Below are positions 52,351 to 60,592 of a stretch of DNA of 64,000 nucleotides, piece after piece. The DNA is from Streptomyces flaveolus (GTDB taxonomy: Bacteria > Actinomycetota > Actinomycetes > Streptomycetales > Streptomycetaceae). The stretch covers positions 113,088 through 177,087 of the forward strand of contig NZ_JNWV01000027.1 in assembly GCF_000716535.1 (NCBI RefSeq), in the 5' to 3' direction. A model generated the notes under the pieces. It was not told the origin of the DNA, searched no databases, and saw only the letters and a program-made list of their open reading frames with translations. Within the stretch, counting starts at the first letter, position 1; each line of letters starts with the position of its first letter. Position numbers and translations under genes: made by a program.

Positions 52351-54641
52351 GCACGGAGCCGGAGACCACGGAGGAAGCCGGGCCGGGGACGCCGGACACA
52401 CCGGGGACCACGGAGCAGGGCACCGACGGGGCCGCCACGGCGGAGGGCACGACCGGCACCGTCGGCGCGGATGCCGTAGCCGACGCGGGCGGGGCGGGTG
52501 CCGACTCGGGCGGGGCGGGTGCCGACTCGGGCAGCGCCGAGGTCACCGGCAGCGCGGACAGCGCGGATGCCGGCGGCGACTCGGCCGGTGCCGAGGGCGC
52601 CGTCGGTGAGGGCGGTGCCGCCGCTGCCGAGTTGTCCGAGGCGGAGGCCGAGTTGGCCGCGCAGCGGCTCGAGCGGGAGCGGATCGAGCGGCGCAAGGCC
52701 GAGAAGAGGGGCCCGATCGACAGCGGCGCCAAGCTCAGTGGCAAGGCGGCCGACCTGCTCGCGGCGGTCCGGGCCGTCGAGAGCGGCGAGAAGCCGGTGG
52801 CCGCGGTGTTCGCGGAGCCCGCACCGGCACCGCGCCCGCACGCCCCGGAACCGGTGCGCAGGCCCCAGCCGGCCCCCGCCCCGCCCGCGCCCAGCGGCCC
52901 CGCGCCGGAGACCGTCGACGCCGTGGGCCGTGTGCTGACCGAGGGCGGCGCGCCCGGCACCCTGGCCCCCCAGGTCGCCGCGGCCCTCGGCGAGGGCGCC
53001 GACACCGCGCTCCGGGAGGACCCCTGGCAGCTCCTCCGGGTCGGCGGCGTACGGCCGGACCAGGCCGACGGCTTCGCCCGGGCGCTGCTCGGCGCGGCCT
53101 GCGGTCCGGACGACGAGCGGCGGGGCCGGGCGCTGACCGTCTGGCTGCTGGAGCAGGCGGCCGTGGCCGGGCACACCGCCCTCGAGCTGGCCACGCTCAC
53201 CGCGGCCCTCGGCAAGCAGGGCGTACCGGACCCGGACGCGGCGGTGCAGGGCGCGCTCGCCGAGGGCGAGGCGCTGGTGTTCCAGGACGCCCTGGAGGAG
53301 CCCGGCGCCGCCGCGCCCCAGGCGAGCGACGAGGACGACGAGGAGGAGCGGGAGCGACCGGTCCGGATCCTGGTCGGCCTGGAGCGGTACGCGCTGGCCG
53401 AGGAGAGCCTCGCCGACGGCCTGGCCCGCCTGGTCAACTCCGTGTCCAAGGAGGCCGGGCAGGCCTGGGAGGCCACCGCGGCCGGGGTGTCCGGCGGGGC
53501 CGCGGAGCTGGCCCGCGCGCTCGCGGGGCACGGCCTGGTGCTGCACACCGGCGGGGAGGCGGCCCGCGCCGAACCGGCCGCCCTGCTCGGTGCCGCCCGT
53601 GCCGCGGGCCTGCGGGCCTTCGCCGCCTGCCACACCCCGGCCGGGCGCCGGCGACTGGCCGAGCGGCTGGGCGGGGAGCCGGCGGACCACGGCGTGGGCA
53701 CGGTCGCGGGGCTGCTGTCCGGCGCCGAGGGCCCGGGCCGCGACGCGGACGGCGCCCTGGAGCTCGATCTGCTGATCGTGCTGGACGCGCCCCAGCTCGA
53801 CGTGGAGAGCGCCGCGATGCTGGTGGAGTCGCTGCCCGACGGGGCCCGGCTGCTGCTCAGCGGCGACCCCGGGGTGCTGTGGTCGGCCGGTCCGGGCCGG
53901 GTCTTCGCCGACCTGCTCGCGGCTCGTGCCTGCCCGCAGATCGCCTCCCGTGTCCCGGACCCCGGTCCGCTCGGCGAACTGGTCTCCGGCATCGGCGTCG
54001 GCGAGCTGAACCAGGTCGCCGCGCCGGGCAAGGAGGTCGTCATCGTGCCGGTGCGGGACGCGGGCGAGGCCGTGCACCGGACGGTGCAGCTGGTCGCGGA
54101 CTCGGTGCCACGGGCGATCGGCGTCCCGGCCGACCAGACCGTGGTGATCACCCCGGGCCACGGCGGCGCGGCGGGCACGCGCGCCCTCAACTCCGCCCTG
54201 AAGGAGCGTCTCAACCCCGGCCCCGGCCGGTTCGGCGGCTTCGACCCCGGCGACCGGATCGCCTACTCCCCCGCGCCGGGGCGCACGGTGCCTGGTGTGG
54301 TGGTGAAGGCCGACGCCGACGGACTGCACCTGTCGTGCGCCGACGCCACCGTCGTCGTACCGCGCGAGCGGGTGGAGGGCGGCGTGCGGCACGGCTGGGC
54401 GCTGACCGCGCACCAGGCGGTGGGCACCCGCTGGCCGGCGGCGGTCGTGGTCCTGCCCGGCGACGCAGCGCAGGCCCTCAGCCGCCCCTGGGTGTACACG
54501 GCGTTCGGCCGGGCGGATCGGCACCTGTCCGTCGTGCACGGCGTGGAACAGGCCCTGCCGAAGGCGGTGGCGGAGGTCCCGCCCAAGCCGCGCACCAGCC
54601 GCCTGCAAACGCTGCTGCGCACGCAGATCCCGGCGACCTGA
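52347..54641 (+). CDS. RecD-like helicase-related protein with degenerate ATPase motifs
   Basis: 764 residues. The first ~95 are Ala/Gly/Thr/Asp-rich and disordered, with a short repeat (GGAGADS twice); a charged helix follows. From ~190 to 330 the helical region resembles the helix-hairpin-helix part of RecD2-type proteins. The C-terminal ~400 residues follow the RecD layout but with altered motifs: the Walker A position reads LHTGGEAARAEPA (no GKT), Walker B is LIVLDAPQLD where DEAQ would be usual, and motifs V/VI are LTAHQAVG and YTAFGRADRHLS. So it should not hydrolyse ATP normally. GTG 52347 overlaps the previous stop; an internal PafBC-type promoter precedes it. Confidence 0.8.
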   Translation: MSTEPETTEEAGPGTPDTPGTTEQGTDGAATAEGTTGTVGADAVADAGGAGADSGGAGADSGSAEVTGSADSADAGGDSAGAEGAVGEGGAAAAELSEAEAELAAQRLERERIERRKAEKRGPIDSGAKLSGKAADLLAAVRAVESGEKPVAAVFAEPAPAPRPHAPEPVRRPQPAPAPPAPSGPAPETVDAVGRVLTEGGAPGTLAPQVAAALGEGADTALREDPWQLLRVGGVRPDQADGFARALLGAACGPDDERRGRALTVWLLEQAAVAGHTALELATLTAALGKQGVPDPDAAVQGALAEGEALVFQDALEEPGAAAPQASDEDDEEERERPVRILVGLERYALAEESLADGLARLVNSVSKEAGQAWEATAAGVSGGAAELARALAGHGLVLHTGGEAARAEPAALLGAARAAGLRAFAACHTPAGRRRLAERLGGEPADHGVGTVAGLLSGAEGPGRDADGALELDLLIVLDAPQLDVESAAMLVESLPDGARLLLSGDPGVLWSAGPGRVFADLLAARACPQIASRVPDPGPLGELVSGIGVGELNQVAAPGKEVVIVPVRDAGEAVHRTVQLVADSVPRAIGVPADQTVVITPGHGGAAGTRALNSALKERLNPGPGRFGGFDPGDRIAYSPAPGRTVPGVVVKADADGLHLSCADATVVVPRERVEGGVRHGWALTAHQAVGTRWPAAVVVLPGDAAQALSRPWVYTAFGRADRHLSVVHGVEQALPKAVAEVPPKPRTSRLQTLLRTQIPAT

Positions 54642-54786
54642 GTCTTCGTCCGCGCCTCTGCCTCCGCGCGTCCGCCGACGCCGCGACCGGTGATCAGTTG
54701 CGACGGCGGAGTCCGGCGGTGCCGTACCGGCCCCAGGCCCACGGCACCGCCACCGCCGTCACCTCACCCCCGTCACGTCCGCCTGT

Positions 54787-54828
54787 GTCACTTCTCGGCC
54801 GTCACTTCCCGGCCGTCACTTCTCGGCG
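54787..54828. repeat. 14-bp tandem repeat, three copies, at a gene 3' end
   Basis: GTCACTTCTCGGCC and near-identical copies start at 54787, 54801 and 54815. The first plus-strand TCA of each (minus-strand TGA) falls in a different frame. Confidence 0.8.
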
Positions 54829-55505
54829 TCGACCGGTTCCAGCTCCCCGTCCTCCTCCTCGTCGACGAAGTCGATGTCGTCCTCGCCGTCGGAGACCTCG
54901 TCGTCGAACACCGCGCTCACGTCGAACCGGCACACCACCTGCTGCGCATCGATGTGCTCGAACGGCGCCTCCAGCCACTCCCCCGCCTCGGCCGGCTCCT
55001 CGGCCGCGGTGACCCAGAGAGTGGAGTCGCCCTCCTCCAGGCCGAACTCCTTGTGCCGGGAGGCGATCTCGTCCGGTTCGAACTCGCCGAAGAGGATGCC
55101 CAGCGCCCCCGGGACCGTCCTGGCGGCATCGTCCTCGTCCACGACGTCGTCGTACTCCGCCGCCTCGACCCGCTGGGCCTGCGCCAGCAGTCGCTGGGGT
55201 TCCGCCACGGTGTAGTCGCGGCGGATCAGCACACTGATCGCGTTCGGCTCCTCGGGGCCCGCGTACGGCGGCAGCGCGTCCTCCGCGCCGGGGATCTCGA
55301 AGGGGGTGACCTCGTCGTAGTGGTCGTAGAGCAGTTCGTCGTACGCCTCGGCGGCAGCGGCCAGCTGGTTGAACGCCTCGGACACGGCCGGGTCGTCCTC
55401 CCCCGACCTGCGTTCGACCGCGGCGAGATGACGGTCGAGCGCGGTCTTGACGGCCTCGGCGGCGGCGCGTACCTCGGCAGCGGTGGGCTGCGCAGCATCA
55501 GACAT
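54816..55505 (-). CDS. Acidic protein of unknown function
   Basis: 229-residue, strongly acidic soluble protein. The first ~100 residues are helical (AAAEAVKTALDRHLAAVERR; AFNQLAAAAEAYDELLYDHYDEV). The middle has alternating strands (NAISVLIRRDYTV, STLWVTAAEE) and the last ~30 residues are almost only Asp/Glu. I recognise no catalytic motif and no named family. It is divergent from the DUF5703 gene with 47 bp between starts. Its 3' end is a 14-bp tandem repeat that supplies stop codons in all three frames. ATG 55505 is the only good start. Confidence 0.75.
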   Translation of the reverse strand: MSDAAQPTAAEVRAAAEAVKTALDRHLAAVERRSGEDDPAVSEAFNQLAAAAEAYDELLYDHYDEVTPFEIPGAEDALPPYAGPEEPNAISVLIRRDYTVAEPQRLLAQAQRVEAAEYDDVVDEDDAARTVPGALGILFGEFEPDEIASRHKEFGLEEGDSTLWVTAAEEPAEAGEWLEAPFEHIDAQQVVCRFDVSAVFDDEVSDGEDDIDFVDEEEDGELEPVDAEK

Positions 55506-55552
55506 AGTGCAGACGCTATCCGTACCGGGCACCAGCCCGCACAATAGATGCG

Positions 55553-55741
55553 ATGCCGGAATACGAATTTGTCGACGTGTACGTGCCTCGCGGGGTTTCC
55601 CGCAAGGAGACGACACGTCTGCTGACGGACCATGCCGAGTACGGACACTGGGAGTTGGACCGACTGAGCCTGTTGCGCGACGGCAGCCGCAAGGTGCGGT
55701 TGCGCCGACGGATCATCCGCCAGGTGCGCGCGACATGGTGA
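55553..55741 (+). CDS. DUF5703 family small basic protein
   Basis: 62-residue protein, highly conserved in Streptomyces in my memory, with the start MPEYEFVDVYVPRGVSRKE and a strongly basic C-terminus (KVRLRRRIIRQVRATW). The acidic first half and basic end suggest a compact fold that might bind RNA or a partner. The function is unknown. It lacks a visible ribosome site directly upstream of ATG 55553 and lies only 47 bp from the divergent acidic gene, so it may be leaderless or weakly initiated. A strong shared terminator follows. Confidence 0.85.
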   Translation: MPEYEFVDVYVPRGVSRKETTRLLTDHAEYGHWELDRLSLLRDGSRKVRLRRRIIRQVRATW

Positions 55742-55771
55742 CCGTGATCACAAGGTGAGTGTGGACAGATG

Positions 55772-55813
55772 AACGGAGCGGGCCCCGCCGGCATGGCAGG
55801 GGCCCGCTCCGTT
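55772..55813. terminator. Bidirectional terminator between DUF5703 and the long chaplin gene
   Basis: Perfect 15-bp arms (55772-55786, 55799-55813), 12-nt loop, and T residues on the plus side. It ends 5 bp before the chaplin stop. Confidence 0.85.
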
Positions 55814-55818
55814 TCGGG

Positions 55819-56649
55819 TCACGCCCCGGCGCGCGCCTTGCGGTAGAGCACCGCGCCGGCCAGCAGCGCGCCCGCGCCGGCCGGCAGGGCGATGCCGAGC
55901 GGCACGTCACTGCCCGTGTGAGCGAGCTGGGCGGTGCTCAGGGACTGGCCGGAGCGGCCCACCTCGGCCTTGACCTGGGACGTACCGTGCGTCCCGGAGC
56001 CGGTCTTGCCGGTCTGGGAGCCGGTGCCGGTACCGGGGTGGCCCGGATTGCCGGGGTGCCCCGGGGTGCCGGGCTCACCGGGCTGGCCAGGATGTCCAGG
56101 TTCCCCCGGCTGGCCCGGATGACCTGGGTGCCCCGGATGCCCGGGCTCCCCCGGGTGGCCCGGATGACCTGGGTGGCCAGGGTGCCCCGGCTTCCCGGGC
56201 GGATTTCCGTGCCCGCCCTCGTTGGCGCAGTCGTTCCCCACCGCGGCGTTCCCCGCCCCGATGACGTCGACGCTGTTGCCGCACACGTTCACCGGGACGT
56301 CGATCGGCACCTGCACGGTATTGCCGGAGCCGACGCCCGGCGAACCGCCGGTGTGGCCGCCCGCGTGCGAACCGCCGGAACCGCCGTGGTGCCCCCCCGA
56401 GGCACCACCGTGATTGGCGCATTTGTTGCCCACCGACGGGTTCAGTAGCCCGACGACGTTCACGGTGTTGCCGCAGATGTTCACCGGCGCGTGCACGGGC
56501 ACCTGCACCGTGTTGCCGGACAGTACGCCGGGTGAGCCCCCGGCGGAGCCCGCCGCGCCCGAGTCGGCGTGTGCGTAGCCGCCCGCGGCGGCGATGACAC
56601 CGGTCGCGGCGGCCATGGTGATCAGGCCCTTGCGCGTGCCCTGTCGCAT
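55819..56649 (-). CDS. chpC: Long chaplin with collagen-like linker and sortase signal (ChpC-like)
   Basis: 276-residue surface protein of aerial hyphae. A signal peptide (about 1-28) is followed by two chaplin domains (about 38-80 and 103-145), each with paired Cys and the amyloid-type strand VQVPVHAPVN or VQVPIDVPVN. Residues 152-205 are 18 consecutive Gly-X-Pro triplets, mostly Gly-His-Pro. The sortase signal LAHTG (242-246), a hydrophobic stretch and a basic tail (YRKARAGA) follow, so the protein is covalently attached to peptidoglycan. GGGGGG precedes ATG 56649. It lies next to a short chaplin, as do chpC and chpH in S. coelicolor. Confidence 0.9.
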   Translation of the reverse strand: MRQGTRKGLITMAAATGVIAAAGGYAHADSGAAGSAGGSPGVLSGNTVQVPVHAPVNICGNTVNVVGLLNPSVGNKCANHGGASGGHHGGSGGSHAGGHTGGSPGVGSGNTVQVPIDVPVNVCGNSVDVIGAGNAAVGNDCANEGGHGNPPGKPGHPGHPGHPGHPGEPGHPGHPGHPGQPGEPGHPGQPGEPGTPGHPGNPGHPGTGTGSQTGKTGSGTHGTSQVKAEVGRSGQSLSTAQLAHTGSDVPLGIALPAGAGALLAGAVLYRKARAGA

Positions 56650-56693
56650 GCTGAGATCCCCCCTGCCTTCCATGTCTTCGTTCGGAAAGACCG

Positions 56694-56732
56694 GTCGGCC
56701 TCGGAGCGCATGGCGCGCGCTCCGAGGCCGAC
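56694..56732 (-). terminator. Terminator of the short chaplin gene
   Basis: Perfect 16-bp arms (56694-56709, 56717-56732) with a 7-nt loop, 33 bp past the chpH-like stop and 45 bp before the long chaplin start. Confidence 0.82.
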
Positions 56733-56765
56733 GGCTCGTAAAAGACGCCCCTCAGGGAGCCGGCG

Positions 56766-56999
56766 TCACTTGTTGACGCAGGCGTTGCCGAAGGCGGGGT
56801 TCAGGAGCCCGATCACGTTGATCGTGTTGCCGCACACGTTCACCGGGACGTGCACGGGCACCTGGATGACGTTGCCGGACGCGACGCCCGGGGAGTGCAC
56901 GGCGGCACCCTGGGCCCCGGAGTCGGCGACGGCCAGGCCCGCGCCCGCGAGAACCAGCCCACCGGTGGCAGCCGCAGCAGCGACGACCTTCTTGATCAT
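56766..56999 (-). CDS. chpH: Short chaplin (ChpH-like)
   Basis: 77-residue secreted amphipathic protein that assembles into the hydrophobic amyloid layer of aerial hyphae and spores. The signal peptide is ~25 residues (ending VADSG after AVA). The mature part is a single chaplin domain of ~50 residues with VIQVPVHVPVNVCGNTINVIG and Cys56/Cys74 forming the disulfide. No sortase motif is present; it stays non-covalently assembled and is held by the long chaplins. ATG 56999 follows AAGGAGGA by 4 nt. A match to the BldN sigma factor promoter lies 50-80 bp upstream. Confidence 0.95.
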   Translation of the reverse strand: MIKKVVAAAAATGGLVLAGAGLAVADSGAQGAAVHSPGVASGNVIQVPVHVPVNVCGNTINVIGLLNPAFGNACVNK

Positions 57000-57049
57000 T
57001 CTTCCTCCTTGTTGGCAATGCGACCCCAAGGCGCGGGGTCACATCAGAT

Positions 57050-57077
57050 GCAACGAGGAGGGGCCGATGAAGCTACG
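57050..57077 (-). promoter_or_regulatory. BldN-type sigma factor promoter of the short chaplin gene
   Basis: On the minus strand CGTAGC (57077-57072) and CGTTGC (57055-57050) are separated by exactly 16 nt. The recalled BldN consensus is CGTAAC-N16-CGTTGA. The start would be about 44 nt upstream of ATG 56999. Confidence 0.68.
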
Positions 57078-57162
57078 AGCCTATCGTCGCATTCACCCTT
57101 CTCAGTCGATCTCGTACGGCTGCCCGATTACCGCGGTGCGCGCCCGGGGCGGGGGCACCGAC

Positions 57163-58488
57163 TCACGACGCGTCGATGAACCGGTCGAGCACCCGCACGC
57201 CGAACTGCAGGCCGTCCACCGGCACCCGCTCGTCCACGCCGTGGAACATGCCGGCGAAGTCCAGCTCCGGCGGCAGCTTCAGCGGCGCGAAGCCGAAGCC
57301 GCGGATGCCGAGGTCGTCGAAGGACTTGGCGTCGGTGCCGCCGGAGAGCATGTACGGGATCGCCTTGGCGGTGGGGTCCTCGGCGAGCAGGGAGGACTGC
57401 ATGGCCTCCACCAGGGCGCCGTCGAAGGTGGTCTCGACGGCCTTGTCGGCGTGCACGTCCTCGCGGCGGACCTTCGGGCCGAGCAGCCGGTCCAGGTCGG
57501 CCAGGAACTCCTCCTCGTGGCCGGGCAGGAACCGTCCGTCGATGTGCGCGGTGGCCTCGCCCGGGATGACGTTGACCTTGTAGCCCGCGTTCAGCTGGGT
57601 GGGGTTCGCGGTGTTGCTCAGGGTCGCGCCGATCAGCTTGGCGATGCCGCCGAGCTTGGCGAGGGTGGACTCCATGTCCTCCGGGTCCAGCTCGGTGCCG
57701 AGCGCGTCGCCCAGTTCGTCGAGGAAGGCCCGGGTGGTCTTGGTGACCCGCACCGGGAACTTGTGCCGGCCGACTCGGGCGACGGCCTCGGACAGTTCGG
57801 TGATGGCGTTGTCGCGGTGGATCATCGAGCCGTGCCCGGCGGTCCCGGCCACGGTCAGCTTCATCCAGTGCATGCCCTTCTCGGCCGTCTGGATCAGGTA
57901 GAGCCGCCGCTGCTCGTTCACGGTGAAGGAGAAGCCGCCGACCTCGCTGATCGCCTCCGTGACGCCCTCGAACAGCTCGGGGTGGTGGTCGACCAGGTAC
58001 CGGGCGCCGTACGTGCCGCCGGCCTCCTCGTCGGCGAGGAAGGCGACGACGATGTCCCGCGGCGGCCGGCGCCCGCTGCGCAGCCGGTCCCGGACGACCG
58101 CCAGCGTCATGGCGTCCATGTCCTTCATGTCGACGGCGCCGCGTCCCCACACGCAGCCGTCGGCGATCTCGCCGGAGAACGGGTGGTGGGTCCAGTCGAC
58201 CGCGTTGGCCGGTACGACGTCCAGGTGGCCGTGGATGAGCAGCGCGGGCCGGGACGGGTCCTCGCCCTCGATGCGGGCCACCGTGGAGGCGCGGCCGGGG
58301 TGCGACTCGTAGATCTTCGGCTCCAGCCCGACCTCGGCGAGCTTCTCGGCGACCCACTCGGCGGCCTTGCGCTCGCCGGGGCCGGAGTGGTCGCCGTAGT
58401 TGCTGGTGTCGAACCGGATCAGCTCGCGGCAGAGGTCCACGACCTCGTCCTCGCCGGTGACGCTCCTGGCCGTGTCCGTCTCGCTCAC
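57163..58488 (-). CDS. M20-family metallopeptidase
   Basis: 441-residue zinc-dependent peptidase/deacylase of the ArgE/DapE/carboxypeptidase G2 type. Metal ligands are visible in HGHLDVVP (about residue 86), GRGAVDMKDMDAM (Asp bridging), DEEAGG (catalytic Glu then metal Glu), and the late His in FHGVDERV. A dimerisation lid occupies the middle (about 190-310). The substrate is unknown, likely a peptide or N-acyl amino acid. GTG 58488 follows GGAGGA by 6 nt. It is a stand-alone gene, divergent from the tRNA-Leu gene. Confidence 0.93.
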   Translation of the reverse strand: MSETDTARSVTGEDEVVDLCRELIRFDTSNYGDHSGPGERKAAEWVAEKLAEVGLEPKIYESHPGRASTVARIEGEDPSRPALLIHGHLDVVPANAVDWTHHPFSGEIADGCVWGRGAVDMKDMDAMTLAVVRDRLRSGRRPPRDIVVAFLADEEAGGTYGARYLVDHHPELFEGVTEAISEVGGFSFTVNEQRRLYLIQTAEKGMHWMKLTVAGTAGHGSMIHRDNAITELSEAVARVGRHKFPVRVTKTTRAFLDELGDALGTELDPEDMESTLAKLGGIAKLIGATLSNTANPTQLNAGYKVNVIPGEATAHIDGRFLPGHEEEFLADLDRLLGPKVRREDVHADKAVETTFDGALVEAMQSSLLAEDPTAKAIPYMLSGGTDAKSFDDLGIRGFGFAPLKLPPELDFAGMFHGVDERVPVDGLQFGVRVLDRFIDAS

Positions 58489-58704
58489 GCTGCTTCCTCC
58501 CACTGTCACTGCTGGTGGTCCCTGTCATCCTCTCTCCGGCGGCGCCCCCGGCCCAAGACCGGTCCCGGCCCGTCACACGCCGTTCACGCGCGAGCGGCCC
58601 CGGCACCGGGGGGTGATCAGCCACCCCGGAAAGCCTGGTAATGTTTCCTTCGTCGCCGCGAGGGAAACCCCGCCGAGAGGCGGAGCTCGTGCGACAGACA
58701 CCTT

Positions 58705-58792
58705 GTCCGGGTGGCGGAATGGCAGACGCGCTAGCTTGAGGTGCTAGTGCCCTTTATCGGGCGTGGGGGTTCAAGTCCCCCCTCGGACACCA
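58705..58792 (+). tRNA. tRNA-Leu (anticodon GAG)
   Basis: 88 nt including the encoded CCA. The acceptor stem GTCCGGG pairs with CTCGGAC (one G-U). The D-arm, a 5-bp anticodon stem (CTAGC/GCTAG) with loop TTGAGGT, a long class II variable arm, and the T-arm with GGTTCAAGTCC follow. Anticodon GAG (58738-58740) reads CUC, the major Leu codon here along with CUG. A T-tailed terminator follows. Confidence 0.97.
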
Positions 58793-58795
58793 GTG

Positions 58796-58820
58796 AGGCC
58801 CCTGCTCGGCAGGGGCCTTT
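58796..58820 (+). terminator. Terminator of tRNA-Leu
   Basis: AGGCCCCTGC pairs with GCAGGGGCCT around TCG, then TT. It lies 3 nt beyond the CCA end. Confidence 0.88.
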
Positions 58821-58842
58821 CGCGTGCCCCGGCGCCGCTTCC

Positions 58843-58848
58843 TAGACT
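58843..58848 (+). promoter_or_regulatory. -10 element for leaderless polX
   Basis: TAGACT ends 6 nt before GTG 58855. The GGGG at the start codon is too close for a ribosome site, so translation is probably leaderless. Confidence 0.5.
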
Positions 58849-58854
58849 TGAGGG

Positions 58855-60582
58855 GTGGCCCGTCGTAACGACGAGGTCGAGGCGCTCCTGCAGGAGTACG
58901 CCGATCTCATCGCGATCACCGGAGGCGACGCGTTCAAGGCGCGCGCCTACGAGAAGGCGGCGCGGGCGATCGGCGGGTATCCGGTCGACATCTCGACGCT
59001 GGACGCCGACGGGCTGCGGGAGATCCCGAACGTGGGCCGGTCGATCGCCGAGAAGGTGGCCGAGTACCTGCGCACGGGCACGATGGCCGCGGTGGAGGAG
59101 CGCCGGGCGAAGATCCCTGCGGGGGTGCGGGAGCTGATCACGATCCCGACCCTGGGGCCGAAGAAGGCGCTGCGGCTCTACGAGGACCTGCACATCTCGT
59201 CGGTGAGCGAGCTGGCCGCGGCCATCGAGGCGGACGCGCTGGCGGATCTGAAGGGCTTCGGCGAGAAGACCCAGGAGAACATCCGGCACGGGATCGAGCT
59301 GCTCCAGCGGGCGGGCGGGCGGGTGCCGCTGTCGCTGGCGCTGGACACCGCCGAGGAGATCGTCGCCGAGCTGTCCGCCGTGACGGGCTGCGAGCGGTGC
59401 GCGTACGCCGGTTCGCTGCGCCGGATGCGGGAGACCGTCGGCGACCTGGACGTGCTGGTCGCGGCGCGGCGGTCGGCGCCGTTCATGGACGCGCTGTGCG
59501 AGCTGCCGGTCACCGCCGAGGTGATCGCGCGGGGCACGAAGAAGACGTCGGTGCGCACCGGCAAGGGGCTCCAGGTCGATCTGCGGGTGGTGCCGCCGGA
59601 GTCGTGGGGCGCCGCGCTCCAGTACTTCACCGGGTCCAAGGCGCACAACATCCGCACCCGGACCATCGCCGTGCACCAGGGGCTGAAGCTGTCCGAGTAC
59701 GGCGTGTTCGACACCGAGAGCGGGGAGTCGGTGGCGTCCCGCACCGAGGAGGAGGTGTACGCGCGGCTCGGCCTGCCGTGGATCCCGCCGACGCTGCGCG
59801 AGGACCGCGGGGAGATCGAGGCGGCGCTGGGCGACGGCCTGCCCGAGGTGGTGACCGAGCGGGACATCCGCGGCGACCTGCACACGCACACCGATCTCAC
59901 GGACGGCCTGGCCCCGCTGGAGGCGATGGTGGAGGCCGCCGCCGAGCACGGTCACGCGTACTACGCGGTCACCGACCACGCGCCCAACCTGTACATGCAG
60001 CGCATGACGGACGAGAAGATCCTCGCCCAGCGGGAGCTGCTGCGGGAGCTGGACGGCACCCGGCGCCGGATGCGGCTGCTGCACGGCACCGAGCTGAACA
60101 TCGGTCCGGACGGCGAGGTGGACTGGCCGGAGGAGTTCCTGGCCGGCTTCGACCTGTGCGTGGCCTCGCTGCACTCCCACTTCGACCTGGACCGGAGGGC
60201 GATGACACGGCGGCTGGTGCGGGCCTGCGAGCATCCGTACGTCAACATCATCGGGCATCCCACGACCCGGCTGATCGGCAAGCGGCCGGGCGTCGACGCC
60301 GACTGGGACAAGGTGTTCGCGGCCTGCGCGCGCACCGGTACCGCGCTGGAGGTCAACGCCCAGCCGGACCGGCTGGACCTGCGCGACGAGGACATCCTGC
60401 GGGCCAGGGAGCACGGGGTGAAGTTCGCCGTGAACACCGACGCGCACTCCGTCCCGCACCTCGGGCAGCTGCGCTACGGCGTGGCGACCGCGCAGCGCGG
60501 CTGGCTCACCAAGGAGGACGTGATCAACGCCTGGCCGCTGACCCGGCTGCGGAGGTTCCTGCGGAAGGGCGGGCGGGCCTGA
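58855..60582 (+). CDS. polX: PolX-type DNA polymerase/3'-5' exonuclease
   Basis: 575-residue X-family repair polymerase with a C-terminal PHP exonuclease. An N-terminal helix-hairpin-helix region (about 10-140, including LREIPNVGRSIAEKV and IPTLGPKKALRLYED) binds gapped DNA. The polymerase palm carries GSLRRMRETVGDLDVLV (metal Asp residues) and LQVDLRVV (third Asp). The PHP domain (about 335-575) starts DIRGDLHTHTDLTDG and contains YYAVTDHAPN, ASLHSHFD and NTDAHSV, all metal-binding. It should repair gaps and abasic sites. GTG 58855 starts it at a leaderless promoter. It converges on the CapA-like gene. Confidence 0.95.
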   Translation: MARRNDEVEALLQEYADLIAITGGDAFKARAYEKAARAIGGYPVDISTLDADGLREIPNVGRSIAEKVAEYLRTGTMAAVEERRAKIPAGVRELITIPTLGPKKALRLYEDLHISSVSELAAAIEADALADLKGFGEKTQENIRHGIELLQRAGGRVPLSLALDTAEEIVAELSAVTGCERCAYAGSLRRMRETVGDLDVLVAARRSAPFMDALCELPVTAEVIARGTKKTSVRTGKGLQVDLRVVPPESWGAALQYFTGSKAHNIRTRTIAVHQGLKLSEYGVFDTESGESVASRTEEEVYARLGLPWIPPTLREDRGEIEAALGDGLPEVVTERDIRGDLHTHTDLTDGLAPLEAMVEAAAEHGHAYYAVTDHAPNLYMQRMTDEKILAQRELLRELDGTRRRMRLLHGTELNIGPDGEVDWPEEFLAGFDLCVASLHSHFDLDRRAMTRRLVRACEHPYVNIIGHPTTRLIGKRPGVDADWDKVFAACARTGTALEVNAQPDRLDLRDEDILRAREHGVKFAVNTDAHSVPHLGQLRYGVATAQRGWLTKEDVINAWPLTRLRRFLRKGGRA

Positions 60583-60592
60583 GCGTCCGGGA

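Noticed and set aside
55759..56448. Plus-strand open frame opposite the long chaplin gene
   Set aside because: It is the antisense of the Gly-X-Pro repeat and chaplin domains; the minus-strand protein has a signal peptide, chaplin motifs and a sortase signal.
58624..58704. A second RNA gene directly upstream of tRNA-Leu
   Set aside because: No cloverleaf or other fold is apparent; the sequence looks like the tRNA promoter and leader.
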